This document shows positions 5,755-7,329 of a DNA stretch of 7,329 nucleotides, one piece after another. Position numbers and translations under genes: made by a program. The first letter of the stretch is position 1; each line of letters begins with the position of its first letter. The notes under the pieces are model-generated. The model was not told the origin of the DNA. It did no database searches and worked only from the letters and a program-made list of their open reading frames with translations. The DNA comes from Congregibacter sp. (lineage in GTDB: Bacteria > Pseudomonadota > Gammaproteobacteria > Pseudomonadales > Halieaceae). Location: NCBI GenBank assembly GCA_013911345.1, contig JACETJ010000062.1:1-7329 (forward strand). Reading direction: 5' to 3'.

Positions 5755-6222
5755 TCAGCTCTGTGGAGGCCTTTGGCGTTTCCGTGCCTTGGCTAACTCC
5801 TCCGCAGACAGATAACCATCTTGATTTTCGTCCAGCATCTCAAAGGCGACCTGCTTACGTTCTGCAGGTGTCACGAATCCGTCGTCGTTGATATCGGCTT
5901 GGTCAAACCGTTCCTCGGCTCTTTCGGTATCGGCCGCCACATGCTCCGCTAGCTGGGCCTCCATTTCCCCGCGGCTGATGTTGCCATCACCGTCGGTATC
6001 AGCAGCCTCGAGCCGGTCGGCGCTGCGGCGTTTTTCAGGCAGCTCAAACTCCTCGTAACTGATGAGCCCGTCACCATCGGTGTCCATAGCGCGCACTGCC
6101 TGCTTGACTGGCGCTTTCTGTCCACTGCCCGAGTGATTCGCGTCAGGGTGTGCGACGGCAGTGGATGCGAGGACTGTGAGGGCACTCGCGATCGCGGTCG
6201 ATATCAGGGTATTGGTCATCAT
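5755..6222 (-). CDS. Exported calcium-binding protein with four EF-hands
   Basis: The product is about 155 residues. A signal peptide (hydrophobic core LISTAIASALTVLAS, cleavage after STAVA) is followed by a His-bearing N-terminus (HPDANH) and four canonical 12-residue EF-hand loops. Counted from the ATG at 6222, these lie near 47-58 (DTDGDGLISYEE), 75-86 (DTDGDGNISRGE), 110-121 (DINDDGFVTPAE) and 131-142 (DENQDGYLSAEE). Each has Asp at 1, Asp or Asn at 3, Asp at 5, Gly at 6 and Glu at 12, so all four should bind Ca2+. The tail is basic (KARKRQRPPQS). It is probably periplasmic. ATG 6222 and ATG 6219 are adjacent, 4 and 7 bases after AAGGAG, and either could be the start. The GTG at 6243 lies before that site and is unlikely. 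The gene leads the sigma-factor operon, and its product may buffer calcium or report it to the sensor; that role is inference. Confidence 0.88.
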   Translation of the reverse strand: MMTNTLISTAIASALTVLASTAVAHPDANHSGSGQKAPVKQAVRAMDTDGDGLISYEEFELPEKRRSADRLEAADTDGDGNISRGEMEAQLAEHVAADTERAEERFDQADINDDGFVTPAERKQVAFEMLDENQDGYLSAEELAKARKRQRPPQS

Positions 6223-6226
6223 CTCT

Positions 6227-6232
6227 CTCCTT
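6227..6232 (-). promoter_or_regulatory. Ribosome binding site of the EF-hand gene
   Basis: The minus strand reads AAGGAG, 4 bases before ATG 6222 and 7 before ATG 6219. It rules out the longer GTG start at 6243. A short inverted repeat (GCGCA 6238-6242, TGCGC 6251-6255) lies just upstream and could fold near this site in the RNA. Confidence 0.65.
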
Positions 6233-6265
6233 GAGTAGCGCACATTAATTTGCGCGTCACCCCCT

Positions 6266-6292
6266 GATACGTTTGAGTGTCAAAAACCCGTC
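6266..6292 (-). promoter_or_regulatory. Candidate ECF-type promoter of the EF-hand/sigma operon
   Basis: On the minus strand GACGGG (6292-6287) then TTTTT, and CGTATC (6271-6266), are 15 bases apart. This spacing and the CGT-type -10 are common for ECF sigma promoters, so the operon may be self-activated. A TTGACA also lies between them (6284-6279) but lacks a good -10 at 17 bases. The motif is inferred from one site and overlaps the terminator candidate. Confidence 0.25.
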
Positions 6293-6322
6293 GCGAAACT
6301 TGTGACTGACCAATCTCGCGGG
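6282..6322 (-). terminator. Possible intrinsic terminator of the EAL gene
   Basis: Just after the EAL stop the minus strand reads CCCGCGA (6322-6316), a loop of about 19 bases, then TCGCG-AC-GGG (6296-6287) and TTTTT (6286-6282). The arms pair with a bulge on the 3' side, followed by five T. The long loop and bulge make it a weak terminator. If real, it would separate the EAL gene from the sigma-factor operon. Confidence 0.35.
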
Positions 6323-6323
6323 A

Positions 6324-7329
6324 TTATGATCCCGAAGTCTTAAGTGCTTCTAATGACATGGGCTTGCTAAAAAGATAGCCCTGGCCTTTGCTAAAACCCA
6401 GCTCCAGTAAAAGCGCGCGTTGTTCTTCAGATTCGATACCCTCCACGACCGCGTCGAGACCCAGATCACGGCACATCGTGGCCAGTGACGCCATAATTAG
6501 TCGGCGCCGGGGGTCGGTGACAGCGGCGGTATAGGAGCGATCGATTTTGATACCGTCGGTCGGCACATTGAAGATCCAGTTGAGACTCGAAAAGCCGGTG
6601 CCAAAGTCGTCGAGTAATACGGTGACGCCGTGTTCCCGCAGCTCAGTGATCTCCTCACTCAGCACGCTTTCGTTCGCCACCAGTGCGGTTTCTGTGATCT
6701 CGACAGTCAGCAGCTCCAGCGGCATCTGAAATTGTTGGGCAATCGCGAACAAGCGATCTGTGATGCCGCTGTGTGCGAATTGACTGGGACTCAGGTTGAG
6801 CGACAATCTCATTCCACCTTGAGCCAGCTGCGTCTGACGAAACATATCGAAGGTGGACCGAATGAGTAGCTCACCTACCTGCGCCATGAGACCTAACTGC
6901 TCGCTCAAGGCCATAAAGCGGTGGACCGGGATGGGTGTTCCATCTGCTGTCAGCGGCCTCGCCAGTGCTTCATAGCCATAGGGTTCTCCAGTCTCGAGCA
7001 TGACCATAGGCTGCAGTGCTATGGGGATGAGGTTGTGTTGCAGGCAATGGTCTACTGCGCTGCTTATTGCCAACTCATCGCGCAGTTCGTCTTGGTCATC
7101 ATCTGCATCCGCGTGCCGAGTCATCGATGTGCCGCGCTGCACCTGATCGAGGGCCATTTCAGCAGCCCGCAACAAGCTCTGGGCAGTGCTTTTCCCCCCC
7201 CGGATTACAGCGCTTCCGGCATCAAGCTGCGGGTTGAGCTCCACCACCGCTTGCGTCGTAGCCGGCAGAAAGGGTGTCGATTCCACCGCGCCCTTCAGTC
7301 TGTGAGTGATGGCCGAGAGTTCCTCGATA
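6324..7329 (-). CDS. GGDEF/EAL-type protein with intact EAL phosphodiesterase domain (5' end outside window)
   Basis: The frame stays open to the right edge. The GTG at 7286 is not a convincing start because coding similarity continues past it. The first 65 visible residues look like the tail of a GGDEF domain: ELSAITHRLKGA, then SLLRAAEMALDQVQRG in place of the usual LLRxADxALYxAKxxG. An acidic linker (DADDDQDELRDE) leads to a full EAL domain with GYEALARP, LSLNLSPSQF, VEITET, LLDDFGTGFSSL, IKIDRS, VVEGIESEEQ and GQGYLFSKP. All the usual metal and catalytic residues are there: Glu of EAL, Asn, Glu of EITE, the Asp pair, Lys, Glu of EGIE and Gln. It should hydrolyse cyclic di-GMP to pGpG. The GGDEF motif itself is out of view, so cyclase activity cannot be judged. 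An 8-base G run (coding strand) falls in the GGDEF tail. It lies 101 bases upstream of the EF-hand gene on the same strand. Confidence 0.92.
   Translation of the reverse strand, partial: IEELSAITHRLKGAVESTPFLPATTQAVVELNPQLDAGSAVIRGGKSTAQSLLRAAEMALDQVQRGTSMTRHADADDDQDELRDELAISSAVDHCLQHNLIPIALQPMVMLETGEPYGYEALARPLTADGTPIPVHRFMALSEQLGLMAQVGELLIRSTFDMFRQTQLAQGGMRLSLNLSPSQFAHSGITDRLFAIAQQFQMPLELLTVEITETALVANESVLSEEITELREHGVTVLLDDFGTGFSSLNWIFNVPTDGIKIDRSYTAAVTDPRRRLIMASLATMCRDLGLDAVVEGIESEEQRALLLELGFSKGQGYLFSKPMSLEALKTSGS

Noticed and set aside
6223..6243. GTG start at 6243 for the EF-hand protein
   Set aside because: It lies upstream of the clear AAGGAG site, which would then be coding, and it would put an Arg-rich stretch in front of a normal signal peptide.

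Overview
The window looks like ordinary chromosome from a gammaproteobacterium. The partial first gene is a very close relative of enterobacterial Lrp. It is followed by a ydbH-ynbE-ydbL set, a typical gammaproteobacterial arrangement. By eye the GC content is moderate (mid-50s percent). The ECF sigma / anti-sigma / EF-hand cluster and the EAL gene would suit an environmental, perhaps marine, member, but genus and habitat cannot be fixed from sequence alone. I see no tRNA, rRNA, insertion sequence, CRISPR array or phage gene.

Layout: the plus-strand half (1-3188) carries the 3' part of lrp, a 110-base gap, then a tight three-gene operon. That operon encodes a YdbH-type AsmA-like intermembrane protein, a small YnbE-type lipoprotein and a YdbL-type periplasmic DUF1318 protein. 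In E. coli YdbH and YnbE form an inner-to-outer-membrane bridge involved in phospholipid transport, and YdbL modulates it. A 73-base convergent gap with a hexanucleotide tandem repeat (3231-3252) separates it from the minus-strand half.

The minus-strand half, read from right to left, begins with a GGDEF/EAL-type gene running in from the right edge (6324-7329). It has an intact EAL phosphodiesterase domain behind the tail of what looks like a GGDEF domain. After about 100 bases come four close or overlapping genes: an exported protein with four EF-hands, an ECF sigma factor, a one-TM anti-sigma candidate with an AYGAxPxRWP motif, and a membrane-anchored CnrX/CpxP-like 'periplasmic heavy-metal sensor' protein. 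Last, after a 163-base gap holding small inverted repeats, is an exported protein of unknown function built from two diverged copies of a GTW...GDY repeat.

The most interesting unit is the EF-hand / ECF sigma / anti-sigma / CpxP-like operon (4283-6222). It reads as a complete trans-envelope signalling module: periplasmic calcium binder, periplasmic helical sensor, membrane anti-sigma and cytoplasmic sigma. The components belong to known families. The input signal (calcium, a metal, or envelope damage) and the regulon cannot be read from this sequence.
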